From the NCBI RefSeq assembly GCF_001039355.2, contig NW_019775708.1:113916-177915 (forward strand): 64,000 bases of DNA, in the 5' to 3' direction. The notes below the pieces were generated by a model. That model was not told where the DNA came from, searched no databases, and worked only from the letters and a program-made list of their open reading frames with translations. Source of the stretch: Lingula anatina (lineage: Eukaryota; Brachiopoda; Lingulata; Lingulida; Lingulidae). Of this stretch, positions 1 to 11,449 are shown piece by piece (within the stretch, counting starts at the first letter, position 1; each line of letters opens with the position of its first letter). A program made the position numbers and the translations under genes.

Positions 1-747
1 CTCCCCCCCCCCCCCCCCCCCCCCCTCTGGTATGTACAGTAGCTATGTTCCAGGAGTTATATCAGTGATCAGTTGTTGAAAACCTACCTTCCATCATGAA
101 GTCTGAGCCTGCGGCTTAAGTAACATAATCATACTTAAATATTACTTAATCACTGTCCATCTCATTGACACCCCTTATAACCTGTTAGTTAAGAGAGGAT
201 AATGATGGCAAATGTGGGGAAGGATGGACATTTTCGTGTGCAATTAGACCAGTGTGTCTTCAGCAGCAAGCTTGAAGACTGGTCAGACAGGAGCGATTTC
301 AGACCGAAAATATTGGACAAACTTGGTTTTTCTTGGTACAACAGCATCTCATTCACTGGAGTTTCAGAACCCATCACTGAAAACTCGCCTCTCTACCAGG
401 CCAGAGACAAATTTTATACTAGATATATATATATATAGATGCTGAGTTTCCAGCGTCTTCTGTGATCTCATTGTGATTTATGCTCAAATTTCTGTCTGAA
501 ACCTGTGCCAAAAGCAGCCCCTGTCTGAACTGACCCTGTCCATCAACCTCATTGCTACAAGTGACTTCACAAGACACCCAAGAAGAGAGAAATGGCTCTC
601 ATTTCCACCAGCCACAGTTTCCTTTCATTATATAACCATTATCACAGGTAGGGGATGATTTTAGAAATGCTTAATGGCACTGCACACTGCATACAAGAAT
701 ACCGTTCACTGGACAAGAAGAGCCCAACAGGTGCAATAGTAACCACA

Positions 748-933
748 CAGGTCCATAGCTGCAGGGGGGGGGGGGACTGTTCGGTGGGGGTTCAAACAAT
801 CTGCCCTTTTTGTCGAGTGAAGTTCTACTCTGAGTAAAACTTTTTGAAGTACACAAAAGTTTCCTGGTACTACCTAAAAGGTCCACATTTTCAGACCCCC
901 CCCCTTTGAAAATGCTGGCTAGTAACTGGCCTG
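748..933. mobile_element. Short TIR repeat, 'CAGGCCCGTAGCCAG' family, diverged copy
   Basis: It starts CAGGTCCATAGCTG and ends with a degenerate CTGGCTAG...TGGCCTG. The interior matches the better copies at 20526-20682 and 40358-40521, including the phrases 'ggtccac', 'ttttcag' and 'tgctggct'. No coding capacity. It is probably an old non-autonomous DNA transposon. Confidence 0.55.
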
Positions 934-2745
934 ATAACACTGGACAAGAGTGACCTGTCACTTGTTTAGCTTAGTTACCAGGGTGTAGTAGTTGTTGGGG
1001 GGGGGGGGGGTTAAAATGAATTTCCCTTTGGTTCATAAAAGGTCTGCTCTGAATCAAATTTTGATTTAGGTTCTAAAATTAGGTGAACTAAAGGGGTCGA
1101 GGGTCCAGTTTTTAGAAAAACCTTCACTAGTAAGTGAAATTGCTGCCCTTGTACTACTAGTATATATAAGACTATGCACAGTCAGTATACAGGCCTAATA
1201 ACAAGCTGCAGATCCAAAAAACTCAAGACTGACTGTCAGCATGTATTTTACCACAGCCACTGAACTGACTTCTGAACTGTTTACTTACTTGGCTTACCAA
1301 CTTTAAACAGCAGTTCTAACAGTAAACATGTGATGTGAGAAGCAGGAAGTGTGTTTGAAAAACATGCACTTTACCAGCAATGCAATGAGGATGCAAATAC
1401 AGGAAACAATTGTGTGTATTCCATGTTGCTGAGTTAAACAGTCCCTTATATACTAGTATGTATAGCCCACTGAGTATACAACCCACTGGAAGAAATGGGA
1501 GAAAAAATGTCACTCTGTTACAGAACACCTGATAACTACATTTTTCTTGGCTGAAAGTTACTATACTTGATAACTAGTCTTGTACATTTTTCTTGGTTGA
1601 CAATTACCTGACAACTTGTACATCTTTCTTGTTGAAAGTCAACTGGTATAATACATTTCAGTAGAACAACCCTGTAACTCAATCACCAGGGTTCAAACAT
1701 TCACAGATTCATGGGGGTTCGAAACACTGTGGCATGTTTTCTATCTACTTACCAGAGAAAAAGCATGTAAACTCTTAGTCAACTGGTGCAATATGTCCCA
1801 ACATAAACAAGAGTTGTATGTGTTTGAGTAGTGAGCAAATAAGATGGGTTCATGAGCGTGGTGTCAGATATTTATTACTGCTGCTCTGATTCAAACTCTA
1901 CTGATATGTGAGGCCTGTGACTCATTTCAACTCCACACAGGAATAGCACTTATATAAATAAATGGACTGGAAAAACATTTAGGTCTATACAGCTGTTTTC
2001 TCCTTCTAATCTGTTTCTTTGTCTGTGTGTGATTTTCTGAATGAAAAATATCAAATTTACCCTACATTCAGTAATAAATTTGACTCTCCAGGTGTGGAGA
2101 TAGAGAAAATGGGTACCACAGATTTCCAGTTCTATTCAATTTTTTTTTCCAAATTAAAAAAGGAAAAAAAAAAAAAAAAGAAAAAACATTTACCCTCTGT
2201 ATGATGATAAATACTCTGAGTAAGTTAATACAGTAGCGCCACTTTACTACATCTTGTACAAGATTATCTAAGGACTTATTCAAGATGCCTTTATATAGAG
2301 TAACAAGAAACAGGCCTCTATATATATATATTTCACTTGCATGTCTACTTCTATCAACTTCACTTGCTTCCGTGTTATATGACTGAGGCAGGTACTGTGC
2401 AGACAAAATGGCAACAGATCTAGATTAAGATTACAGAAAATGAAAGCATGTCCATTCATTCCTTTACTTATTTATACAGTGGGTGATATAATTCATCACC
2501 TTGACATGTGGCTAGATCTGGCAGATAATGAGACAAGAATTCTCTCATTGAAGACTCATAATCATGCAATAACCATCTATGTGACAAAGACATTCTTCTC
2601 TGCCTTCATCATTGGTCTTTGCAAACCAAAAATAATATACTCCCTTGACTCAACCTTATGGTATCAGCAAACATGTATTAACAAAAGATTTACTCTATTA
2701 ATAGTTGGTTATTGGTATTGTGTGTGTGTGTGTCCCCCACTACAC

Positions 2746-2748
<3 letters not shown>

Positions 2749-2814
<66 letters not shown>
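2749..2814. repeat. (TC)n(AC)n microsatellite
   Basis: An uninterrupted TC run passes directly into an AC run. The same compound arrangement occurs in intron 2 of most sulfotransferase copies further right. Confidence 0.95.
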
Positions 2815-3243
2815 TCAAAGGATGACATACGTTGTCTTTGATGCAACCTGAAATGCATCTCTCTAAAACCTGCCACACCCCCTCTAAGCACAAATTCGAC
2901 AGGCTTTTTTGGAAAGCGTCTACCAAGTTTACTTGCTCACTTCGGCTATAATATTTAATGTTTAAATGCCATATCTTATTAACACACATAAGCCATTACA
3001 GATGGAATATTCCCATCTCAAGTATTAAACTATTAGACTTGAAACGGCCTTTTTCTAAATCTAAGAATCTCTTTTTATTTGCTGTCCAGACAATATATTC
3101 TGTAAAGTTTAGAAGTGAAGCTGCCCTGTTGATATCATGCAATAGGCAACGTACGTTTACATTTCTTTCGTTGACCGAATAAGCCACTGAATAAGCCTAG
3201 AGATACAAGGTTAAGTTCAAGTATGCGAAGTGTGCGTACTTAC

Positions 3244-3407
3244 TCATTAAACATTTTCTGATAATTCTGTATTTGCTTGCGGGTGAATTCCTTGAACTCC
3301 GTGTACGGGTTGAAAACTTTCGACTGGGAGGCTACTGCCGGCTCTTCTTCGCCTTCATTTATGTTCATTCGCCTTTCAAGCTTCTTTGCTAATTCATTTG
3401 ATGCCAT
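3244..3407 (-). CDS. EF-hand domain protein, EFHD1/EFHD2 (swiprosin) type, first coding exon only
   Basis: The exon starts MASNELAKKLERR and runs to FNPYTEFKEFTRKQIQ, then YQKMFN, where a GTAAGT donor (3243-3238, minus strand) ends it in phase 2. The stretch FNPYTEFKEF-x-RKQI-x...MF is a hallmark of EFHD1/EFHD2 just before the first EF hand; in those proteins it leads into YD and a calcium-binding loop. These are cytosolic calcium-binding, actin-associated adaptor proteins. I chose the Met at 3407 because MA-x-ELA-x-KL-x-RR is the usual family N-terminus; the upstream in-frame Met at 3455 gives unrelated residues. The two EF hands are outside the window, so calcium binding cannot be checked. 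EFHD1 and EFHD2 cannot be told apart. Confidence 0.8.
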
Positions 3408-4130
3408 TTTGAAGTAATCACTGATACATTCAGCGGTAAAACTGGGACTGATCACCGGCTACGTGAACGCGCGTCTTCCTCGCGGAAGTGAAATGAGTCA
3501 ATATGGCTGACGAGGGATTCCCTACCCACGTGACCTGGTGATGCGAGTTTTTTCATGAGATCAAAGGTCATCAAAATAATGGAAAGGAAAGGAAAATTAA
3601 AAATGAGAAAGTGATCTTCAACTCTAGTAAATAGCATTTGAATTTGAGGTAAACAAACTGGAGTGCCTTGTCTGCTCTTTTTTTGCTATATCTTTTGGTG
3701 TTCATGTAATTCATGAGGTAGGCCTACTCAGTATTTGCAGCATGACATGTAGGCCTACTGTACGACCAGTAGGCCTATAGGCCTACCGGTGTAATGTGAC
3801 AGAATCCCCCGGCCATGATAGAATCCGCTTCCCATTCATTTGTACAGGTTAGCCTCGCCCTAGATATTGATTTTCTAATAGGACAGGCTAACCTTAACCA
3901 TCGTAACTGTAGGGCAGACTTAATATATTGATACACGGACCATATCAGTTTCGTTATTTAAAACGGCAGTATAAGCTAGGAGATGTAATTAAAAAATGAA
4001 AGAAACGTAGATGAAAGGCTAGCGCTGTAGGCTAGAGAAAACTCATATTTACATATCCTTTCTGTTTCTCTAGGCCTACTTACCGTTATCATGATCAAAC
4101 GTATTTATCAGTAAAACGGCCAACTGTTAA

Positions 4131-4477
4131 AGGAATGATAACTCTTCGTATGAGATCTACATGTATATTTCACAATAAAAACCTTGTGAATAACTCATAG
4201 AAATATAATATATTCTGTTTTACCACAAAAACAGCAGTTATAGCTTTTATTCTGATATTTGAACTTGTCTTTAGACCACGTGACCTCCACTGATGTCTAT
4301 ATATACTCTGTTAAAATCTCTTAAGAGATTTTAACAAAAAACCAAACTTTTTAGAAAAAAACCAGGGACTAACTTTGAATGTAAAAATGGATTCATTAAC
4401 CATTGGTAAGTATGGGAAAATTGTTGTTTACTCCAGGAAAATTCATTTTTTGGCCGAAACGAAGAGTTATTATTGCT
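4131..4477. mobile_element. MITE with TTAA target duplication (piggyBac-like), copy 1
   Basis: The 347-bp element is bounded by TTAA at 4127-4130 and 4478-4481. Its ends are inverted: AGGAATGATAACTCTTCG on the left and CGAAGAGTTATTATTGCT on the right. The closest relative is at 54137-54473. TTAA duplication is the signature of piggyBac transposases. The short open frame inside (about 4375-4477) has no recognised domain. Confidence 0.85.
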
Positions 4478-4676
4478 TTAAGCGAGGTACTACTGTAGAT
4501 TTGGCAGCGTTCCACTACCAATTAAGGCTGTTAAACGTGGTCGATATAGACACTAAACATTTAAAATCGGAACTCCATTCAATTCTCAGGAAAGTGATAA
4601 GTTTTAACCTCAAATGTGCAGGGTGTCACTATCATTCGTGATTCCGAAACTTCCAAAAACTTTTTTGTTTTTAGGG

Positions 4677-4856
4677 CGGGGCCGTAGCAATAGTCCGAAG
4701 GTGCAATAGTCCGAAATTAAGGTTCATTGGTCCGAATGTTCACTATAGAACCTTTGGACCAATGAACCCTTGATTAAAAAATCGGCGAAAATGTTACCAC
4801 TTTTCGGACCAATGAACCTTCGGAACAATGAACCTTCGGACTATCGAGACGCCCCC
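4677..4856. mobile_element. Foldback element rich in ATAGTCCGAAGG motifs, 7-bp target duplication
   Basis: The 180-bp insertion is flanked by TTTAGGG at 4670-4676 and 4857-4863. Its arms contain GGTTCATTGGTCCGAA on one side and TTCGGACCAATGAACC on the other, so it can fold on itself. The corresponding flank of copy G (about 31615-31760) lacks it, which gives the empty site. No coding capacity. Confidence 0.8.
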
Positions 4857-5157
4857 TTTAGGGTGACTGTAAAACAGAAATTCGAACTTCGCGCATGCGC
4901 CCGGTAACGTGGTTTGGCCGATTTTTCTTCTTAGTTCTTGACCTCAAAATGTAACGGCGTTGATTACGAGCGTATCCAAGTTAATGACAATTAGGCCCCT
5001 ATTAGATTTGGTATACAGTATAGCGCTGGGAAACATGCCACACATTACACCTATCAGAAAACGATATGGCAGTTGTAAGGTGTGATATCACTGAAGGCAC
5101 GTCAAGATATTTTAGATGAATTCTGTTCGGTTTTCAAAAACTGTGGACACCCCCCCN

Positions 5158-5545
5158 TTTAATTGTCGCGTTTTTTCAACCACGCACGAAGCCTATAATT
5201 CAAATATTTAATACATGTACATATCATTAACTTACATTTTCTAGTGAAACACTAAGGCATCTATCCGGAAATATTAACATTGTTTAAAGATCACTGGAGT
5301 TGTTATCTAGTTGTTTTTTTATAAATATTTTCTTAACGTGGCAGGGGCACGTTCGGCCACGTGTTGGAAATTTATTTCATGTTAAATTTCTTTAAAACGC
5401 AAGGTTTTCTTTACATTAAAACAATGTATTAAAAAAGGAAATTTAGCAGTCTATCTATTCAAAACACATCATTGAGATTCGTCGTCAAGCAGCTGTACTA
5501 CAACCGATCAAAGGAAAAGGGGCCGAACTTGCCCCGGTCTCCCCT
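5158..5545. mobile_element. Right part of a TA-flanked 'GGGGAGACC' transposon, cut at an N
   Basis: The right end is GGCCGAACTTGCCCC then GGTCTCCCC followed by TA (5546-5547). That matches the termini of the elements at 6419-9229 and 59937-60770. No matching left end is present. The fragment begins at the N (5157), exactly where similarity to the flank of copy B (13310) stops; similarity to copy B resumes just after 5547. The missing left part probably lies in a gap represented by the N. Confidence 0.65.
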
Positions 5546-5678
5546 ACATATAGGCCTACTGAAAATCCAGTTAACTTGAAAAAAAGCAGTCTATAGGCCT
5601 ACATTGAATCTACAATAGGGCAACTGAGGCGAGAACCTATTTATATTTAATAAGGCGTTTGAGTTGAGGACCATGTGA

Positions 5679-5904
5679 GTGACGGATTTAGAGGGAGGGG
5701 GTCAGGGGGACCCTGACCCCCCTTAGATTCCTGGCCCTCTTTTGAAATTAGAATTTTGACTAGGTGAATCGTAGTTCTAAACCATACAAAATGGCACCGT
5801 TCGCCCTCTAAGTTACCAAACATTTTCGGGGCCCTTCAGAAGACCCCGAACTCCACGCCAAGTAGGGGGGACACCCCCTTCAAATAATACTGGATTCGCC
5901 CCTG
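5679..5904. mobile_element. hAT-like non-autonomous element, upstream of copy A
   Basis: The right end reads CTGGATTCGCCCCTG and the left end a degenerate GACGGATTTAGAG. Other copies in the window end GGATCCGCCCCTG. The interior phrase around 'agttctaaac..c.aatggcac' is shared with copies near 20196-20449, 24463-24689 and 28140-28401. CAGGGGCGGATCC-type ends are typical of hAT-derived MITEs, but the target duplication is not clear here. Confidence 0.55.
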
Positions 5905-6067
5905 CAGGCAACGCCACTTTCCGTTGTTTTCAGTTGCTTTGATAGTTCATAGTTCACTCAGTCATTGTGTTCCAACTACTAAGGGTGGTTACCTGAGTTT
6001 TTTTCTTCAGTGACAGCAAAAATATATAACAGGTATATATATTACACCCAGGTTGTGAGTGTTGACC

Positions 6068-8992
6068 ATGCCTCTACTCAACGATATTCTTATCTTCAGC
6101 TACTACTGCTGCTACTGCGCAATCGTTCTTCTAGACTGGTTACTCCATGTCGTCCTGGGGCGTCGCTTTACTCCGCTCACAGAGGACAGCCTGCTCCGAG
6201 ATCTGTCTCTTAACGACCGCCGTTTGCTGCTGTCCGACAATCTTACTGGGCGCTGGTGGTACCAGGGGTTCACTCAACTGTTGAAATGTTACCGTGAAGA
6301 TGACACCTGCTCGGTGGCTGGGAGGATGAGGATAGAAATCAGATGGAAGGAAATAATAAAGAACAGACTTGCTATATCTAGGCGACTACCGACTGTGGAC
6401 TTGACCAAGGTGAGTGTAGGGGAGACCCGGGCTAGTTGGACCCCGGAGTAAGTTTGCCCCTCGTCAATTTATTAAAAAGTAACTACGAGGTAAAAAAAAA
6501 ATGGCCACGTACTCTTGTAAAGTGACCGTAGCCTACAATGCTGAGGAAGTGTCGGACGTTAAAATGTTTTACGTAAGCGGTGAGTTGAAATAAATAATTT
6601 TTGCACCTAAAAGTAATTTTGTTTAAGAGATTTAAAAATCTATTTTCATAGGCTTTTGATCGAATGTAATATATGTATAGAGCATCAAACTGAAGCTCAT
6701 TGTTTCAAGTTTCACAGACATGTATCATCGTTGCTCATTCTAGCTCCACAAATGGCTGCCATCCTTTAAATAAAAAAGTGTGCACCCGGGGCTAGTTGGC
6801 CCCCTTGACTCGGGGCAAGTTGGATCCTCATATTAGCCACAAACCTTTGCGCGCAACAGAGCTAGAGACCATTGTTGAAACTACAGCTGTAACTCAATGG
6901 TTAAAAACTGAATTTGTTACTTTCTTTTAAATCGGAAAATTATTATTCGTTTTCATACATTAAAAACCTGCTTTATACCATTATTAATTTTTTATTTATT
7001 AAAACAAAACAGATTTTATTGATAGATATTTTGGTTCTTGCAACACATAGGCCTCCCCTACAACATGACGTACGGAAACCTCAATAAATCTGCCTCATTT
7101 GAACTATTTAATATTAATGATACTAGTAATAATAATTTCTTTGCTAAAACCGCAACCCAAAGGTTGAAGTTTTACAATGTATCATAAATAAAATTATAAG
7201 GTATTTAATAGTAAATAAAATTATAAACTAAAAGACCAAAGCTTTAAAACAAGCTGACCCTGAGATTTCTTGGATTCTTTTCTTTAAACAGATAGTCTAA
7301 CTTATTGAAATTCTCGATTTTTGTAAAAAAGTTCTTAAATAAAACGTCTCTTCTCTCTCTCAGAGAGGTGAGATTACTAGCCTGTAGGGCATCCTTGTAA
7401 GTATAAAATGGGTAAATAATTCTAAGAGCTCTCCTTTGAACAGATTCTAAGCATTCACATTGTTCGGTTTTAGCAGATGGTTCAAGAACTTCTAGTATTT
7501 TGTGAGTCAGCTCTACTAGAGCGCGGGTACTATATATAGAGCTATTTTTGACTACTCCAAATTGGGACCTATCGATTTTCAGGCCACCTATTACCCATTT
7601 TGCCACAAATGACTCAACACTGGTGTAAGCAATATTGGTCTAAGTTCAGCCTGGATCACTTTTGGTTGGTTAACTTTTGGGGCAGGGATTACCTCTGCAG
7701 ATTTCCAAGTGTAAGGTACATATATCTCTCTGATAGAGCTATTAAAATTGCGCACAAGGGCTTGGACAGGAAGCCTGTAAAATATCTGATGACCCAATTC
7801 GGAATTTGGTCAGGACCTATAGCTTTTGAGAGCTTAACATCAGAAAGAAGTTTTTCGACATCATTTACACTAATAGTAAATTCATCTGGTACTACATAGT
7901 TCTGGTGGACATTTTCAGCCGGTATAAGAGGTGTCAAATTGCTACTAACACTTTGAAAAAATTCATCGATCTTTTTTACTAGAACCTGGTAATTACCATT
8001 TGATGTGCTATCAGCAAGTGACTCTAATGAACATTTCTTGTTATTCAAACCTGCTAGCTCTTTCGATTTCTTTTACCAAGTGGGAGAGTCAGACTGTTTT
8101 AGTGATTCTATTTTGTTTTTGTAAAACGATGATTTCAGTTTCTTATTGGTTCTGTTAAGTTTGTTTTTGATGCTATGTGAGAGTTGGGTGTCTCCCTCTC
8201 TGAAGGCTTTCTGGCGCTGTTTGGTAAGATCCTTGAAGTCAGTGGTTATCCAGGGTTTGTCGGTAGTGTGTTTTGCGGATTCTTTTATTGGGAGGTACGT
8301 ATCAAGGAGCTCATTCATTGTCTTTTCAAAGTATTGAAACTGCTAGGAACATGACTTCAGTTTAAAGAGTGGTGTCCAGTCAATTTTTGTAAGTTCTCCG
8401 GCAAAAAGAATTTTCTCATTTTTCCCTGATGTACGAGAGTAGGTCTTTTCCACTCTACCTCGGGGGATACGGTTGTAATTTTCTGGTAAGGACAGAACTG
8501 CATTGTGGTCAGAGGAGCCTATGGATGGTAAAATTTCGGGCTCTTTGAAGAATTGGTCTATGTTGGTGAATATTTTATCCAGTATGGTGTTTTTTCGTGT
8601 CCCCCTTCTCACTATTTGTCTCAGACTGAAAGTTCGTTTGATCTGTTGGTCTGGCAGTGTGTTAAAATCTCCGATCAAGAACAGTGCAGAAAATGGGTGT
8701 GCCCTCAGGATTGCATCAGAAGAGGATATGATTTGCTGGATCATAGGTTTATTTTCAGACCCTGATGGATGGTAGATTGCCCCCAAAATATATGTGAGAA
8801 GTTTCGAGGAAGCCTTATAGGCCTCAAAGTTATTCATCAAAGACTGTCAACAATCAATTTAATTAATCAGAAATGTATAAAAATGTACTTCGAGGCGTTT
8901 ACATGGAATATTTACTTTATTTTTGTATAGGGGCCAACTTGCCCCATCTCTGGGGCCAACTTGCGATCTTGAAGCCCCCCGACGTCAACTGC

Positions 8993-9064
<72 letters not shown>

Positions 9065-9882
9065 TCAAATTGTGAGCCATCTGACATTATATTTGAAATA
9101 TAATGACGTTGCGTACGTAGCTTAGTTCATGGGACTTACTTTGAAACCGGTTTTGTTACTCTAACTCATTCCTAGTTGGCTCTACAAGGCCAAAAGTGTC
9201 TAACTGGGCCAACTAGCCCCGGTCTCCCCTATAGAGTCTGATCAGCAAGCTATCATTTGTACCACTATACGAAGCTTCAAAATTGACCCAGAATTTAGAT
9301 TGCATGATGCTGCATAAAGGTTTTTCATTACTCAATTGTTTTTTTTTTCTTTTTTTTAAATGTAAACCATGCACTTTATACTCGCGTTGCTTATTGAAAT
9401 GCAATATTTTTCTGTCACTTAAACAGTAAATGCAATTTTGACAAGACACAATCACAATAACTTCAACATGTAATTGCCGTTTTTAGTGCCATATCAAGGA
9501 GCCTATTTTCATCATTGGGCCAACGCGTACGGGGACAACCTTTCTGCAGAGCTTGCTGTACCAGGACCCGCGGAACACTACACCACTCTTCTACGAGTTG
9601 ATGTGCCCCGTGGAGGAGAACACAGACGCTGTGAACGCTGGGAAAGATCCACGTGTTCTCATGTTCAGTTTCTTTCTAGGTATAATATGATTGATGAATT
9701 TATTTTAATGCATGTTAACTACAAAAACCCAACAATTGATTCTGGTATTTCAAATCTTTGAGGATTGTTCTTTTATGGGCATTCAGTGGACCGTATTGAC
9801 CGTCATTTGCTGACTTTGCAATTGCCGAGGCAATGGATTAATGGGATTACCATTTTTATGTTTTTGAGAACCATCTCTCAGG

Positions 9883-9952
<70 letters not shown>

Positions 9953-11449
9953 GAGAGAGAGAGAGACAGAGAGAGACAGAGACAGAGGGGATTGGAAAGA
10001 AAGAGAGTTCTCAAATTATTTTGTCATATATATACGTATATTTCAGAAGCCGCATACCGAGGTAAGCGACTGTTTAGAAACATTCACAACATCCAGGCCA
10101 AGAGTCCTCACGAGTGTGTCCCTTTGTTCGAAAATATGGGGATATCTAAGGCTTACCAAGGGATAAGCGGTAACAGTGGACCATACAGAGACTGGGTGCG
10201 CGCTCGAACCAAGGAAGAGATGGTGGAAGCCTATCGTTTCCATCGATTGCAACTTCAGCTTATTCTTTTAGCAAGAAGTAGGTGTAGGCATGTGGTCGTT
10301 ATAGACATGATAAAAAGATTAACCTTTTTCGACTCTCTATTTCAAAACTTAGGATCAGAACATAATAGAACTTAGTAATCTCAAATTGCTCCCTTTTCTT
10401 TTGGATGTTTTTGATCGGATTCAGAACACCTGAGTAAAAGATCCGTGGATCAAATATGGCGACCCACTAAAAAACTTAATTCCCGATTAGACACTGAATA
10501 GATTCCCCGTGAGGATTACTTAACAAACACCCAAGGATCTGTTATTCTGTTGTTCTGAATGCGCCCTTTGTCGTATAATTATAAATAACTTTTTTGCATA
10601 TTTATATTTATATTCATATATTTAATGTGATTATGAATTTTTTAGTTAAATCGTACTGAAAACGAATTTCAACATCAACATCTTTTATTAGACTCAGCAA
10701 GCAGTGACCAGCACGTCATTCTGAAAGATTCCATGCACGGGGTGTACCTGGACGCAATCCTGGCGGTGTATCCGGACGCAATGTTCATTCACACCTACCG
10801 CAATCCATGCAAATCGATCGCCTCCGTGTGCTCATTGGTGCAGCACTTCACTACTTGTGCCTACGACCTCAAAGATATAGGTAGGGGCTTGTCCTTAAAC
10901 CTCATCTTACCTTTTTTAAATACACTAACTTTTGAAATACAGTATACTAACCTTTAAAATAATAATCTGTTGAGACTTTTTCTGACCTGTAAAATTAAAA
11001 AATTGTTTAAGTTTTTGTTGTTAATTTGTTTCATGATCCTGTCAATGTAAATAACGTATGGTTAAGTTGTATTGTCAAAGATTTCTGATTGCGTTTTAGT
11101 TGTCTGTGTTCATATTTTAGGAAGAGACGTCCTAGACGACCCCCTGTTTCACGCGGGGAACGAAATCCTAGAATTCAGAAAGAACCACCCTCATCAAGAA
11201 CACAGATTCGTCGATATAGACTACGAACATCTTGTTAGAGCGCCCATAGATACAGTGAGACAGATTTATAATAAGTTTGGGCTCGATCTCAGCGAGCAAG
11301 CTGAAGCGAAGATGAAGGCGTATATAAAAGAAAATCCCCAAAATAAATATGGTCGTCACCATTACGACTTGGAGACGTACGGGTTGAAGGAGGAGGAAAT
11401 ATTTGAGAAATTTCGAGATTATATTGAATATTTTAACATTCAGTGCTAA
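6068..11449 (+). CDS. Sulfotransferase copy A (Sulfotransfer_3 family, membrane-anchored), 427 aa
   Basis: Exons: 6068-6409, 9487-9679, 10047-10277, 10692-10880, 11121-11449; all GT-AG, phases 0, 1, 1, 1. The protein would move sulfate from PAPS to an unknown acceptor. Exon 1 begins with a hydrophobic stretch (about residues 5-30, [20 protein letters not shown]), suggesting a type II signal anchor and a Golgi/ER lumen location. Exon 2 holds the 5'-phosphosulfate loop GPTRTGTTFLQ and then [10 protein letters not shown]. Exon 4 has the 3'-phosphate motif [12 protein letters not shown] after [14 protein letters not shown]. Exon 5 is the family C-terminus ([18 protein letters not shown]). Its exon 2 acceptor is a clear tttttag, which fixes the acceptor in the other copies. 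Intron 1 is 3.1 kb because of a nested transposon; the coding exons are intact. Substrate and subfamily cannot be told. Confidence 0.9.
7187..8860 (-). mobile_element. Broken non-LTR retrotransposon (jockey/CR1-like LINE), nested in the TIR element
   Basis: Minus-strand fragments appear in the order expected of LINE ORF2. 8840-8343 is the end of an AP-endonuclease with GDFN and SSDHNAVL. 8318-8073 is a linker containing DKPWITTDFKDL and RQKAF. 8048-7600 is the start of reverse transcriptase (SKAIGPDQIPNWVI, AEVIPAPK, RPILLTPVLS). 7606-7244 passes from an RT fragment (AKWV...DRSQFG) straight to the C-terminal ESVQRRALRI. The YADD catalytic core is deleted, and stops and frameshifts separate the pieces, so it cannot move by itself. 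The 5' end is not defined. Confidence 0.8.
8994..9063. repeat. Poly(T) run, about 70 bases
   Basis: An unbroken T run. It lies upstream of the 5' side of the minus-strand LINE, so it is not that LINE's tail. It could be the tail of a lost retro-insertion, or simply an expanded homopolymer. Exact length in an assembly is unreliable. Confidence 0.9.
9887..9985. repeat. Intron 2 microsatellite, copy A: (TC)n(AC)n(AG)n
   Basis: It lies in intron 2 after the conserved phrase 'gagaaccatctctcaggctct', in the equivalent place to the arrays in copies C to G. Copy A shows all three tracts in order. Confidence 0.9.
10413..10566. mobile_element. Intron 3 foldback MITE, copy A
   Basis: Inverted ends GATTCAGAACA and TGTTCTGAATGCGCCC. 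The arms carry GATCCGTGGATC and AAATATGG. The same element sits in intron 3 of copies B, C, D and G, while E and F lack it. Confidence 0.75.

Larger units (their letters stand above)
1..3237. other. Intergenic region left of the EFHD exon
   Basis: No convincing coding exon was found on either strand. The open frames here are short and carry no recognisable domain. The stretch opens with a C-run at 3-25 and contains a repeat copy at 748-933, G-runs near 763-774 and 998-1010, and a TC/AC microsatellite at about 2749-2814. The remaining exons of the minus-strand EF-hand gene would be expected to the left of 3244, but no EF-hand sequence is seen here, so its first intron must run past the window edge. 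Confidence 0.6.
6419..9229. mobile_element. TA-flanked TIR transposon inserted in intron 1 of sulfotransferase A
   Basis: Copies B and C read gtgagtgTAtag at this site. Copy A reads gtgagtgTA, then 2811 bp, then TAtagagtc, so the element duplicated TA. The ends are inverted: GGGGAGACCCGGGCTAG on the left and CTAGCCCCGGTCTCCCC on the right. TA duplication suggests the Tc1/mariner superfamily. The left 600 bp match, in inverted orientation, the copy at 59937-60770. Both contain an open stretch starting ATG/TTG-GCC-ACA/G-TAC followed by a GTGAGT donor (about 6501-6581), perhaps a first transposase exon. No transposase catalytic region is visible; the middle is occupied by a LINE remnant. Confidence 0.85.

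Noticed and set aside
202-438. Open frame of 78 codons near the left edge
   Set aside because: It has no recognisable domain or splice context, and another frame on the opposite strand is equally open. Left as intergenic.
8994-9063. Poly(T) as the tail of the nested LINE
   Set aside because: The LINE reads on the minus strand with its 3' end near 7190, so this tract is on its 5' side.
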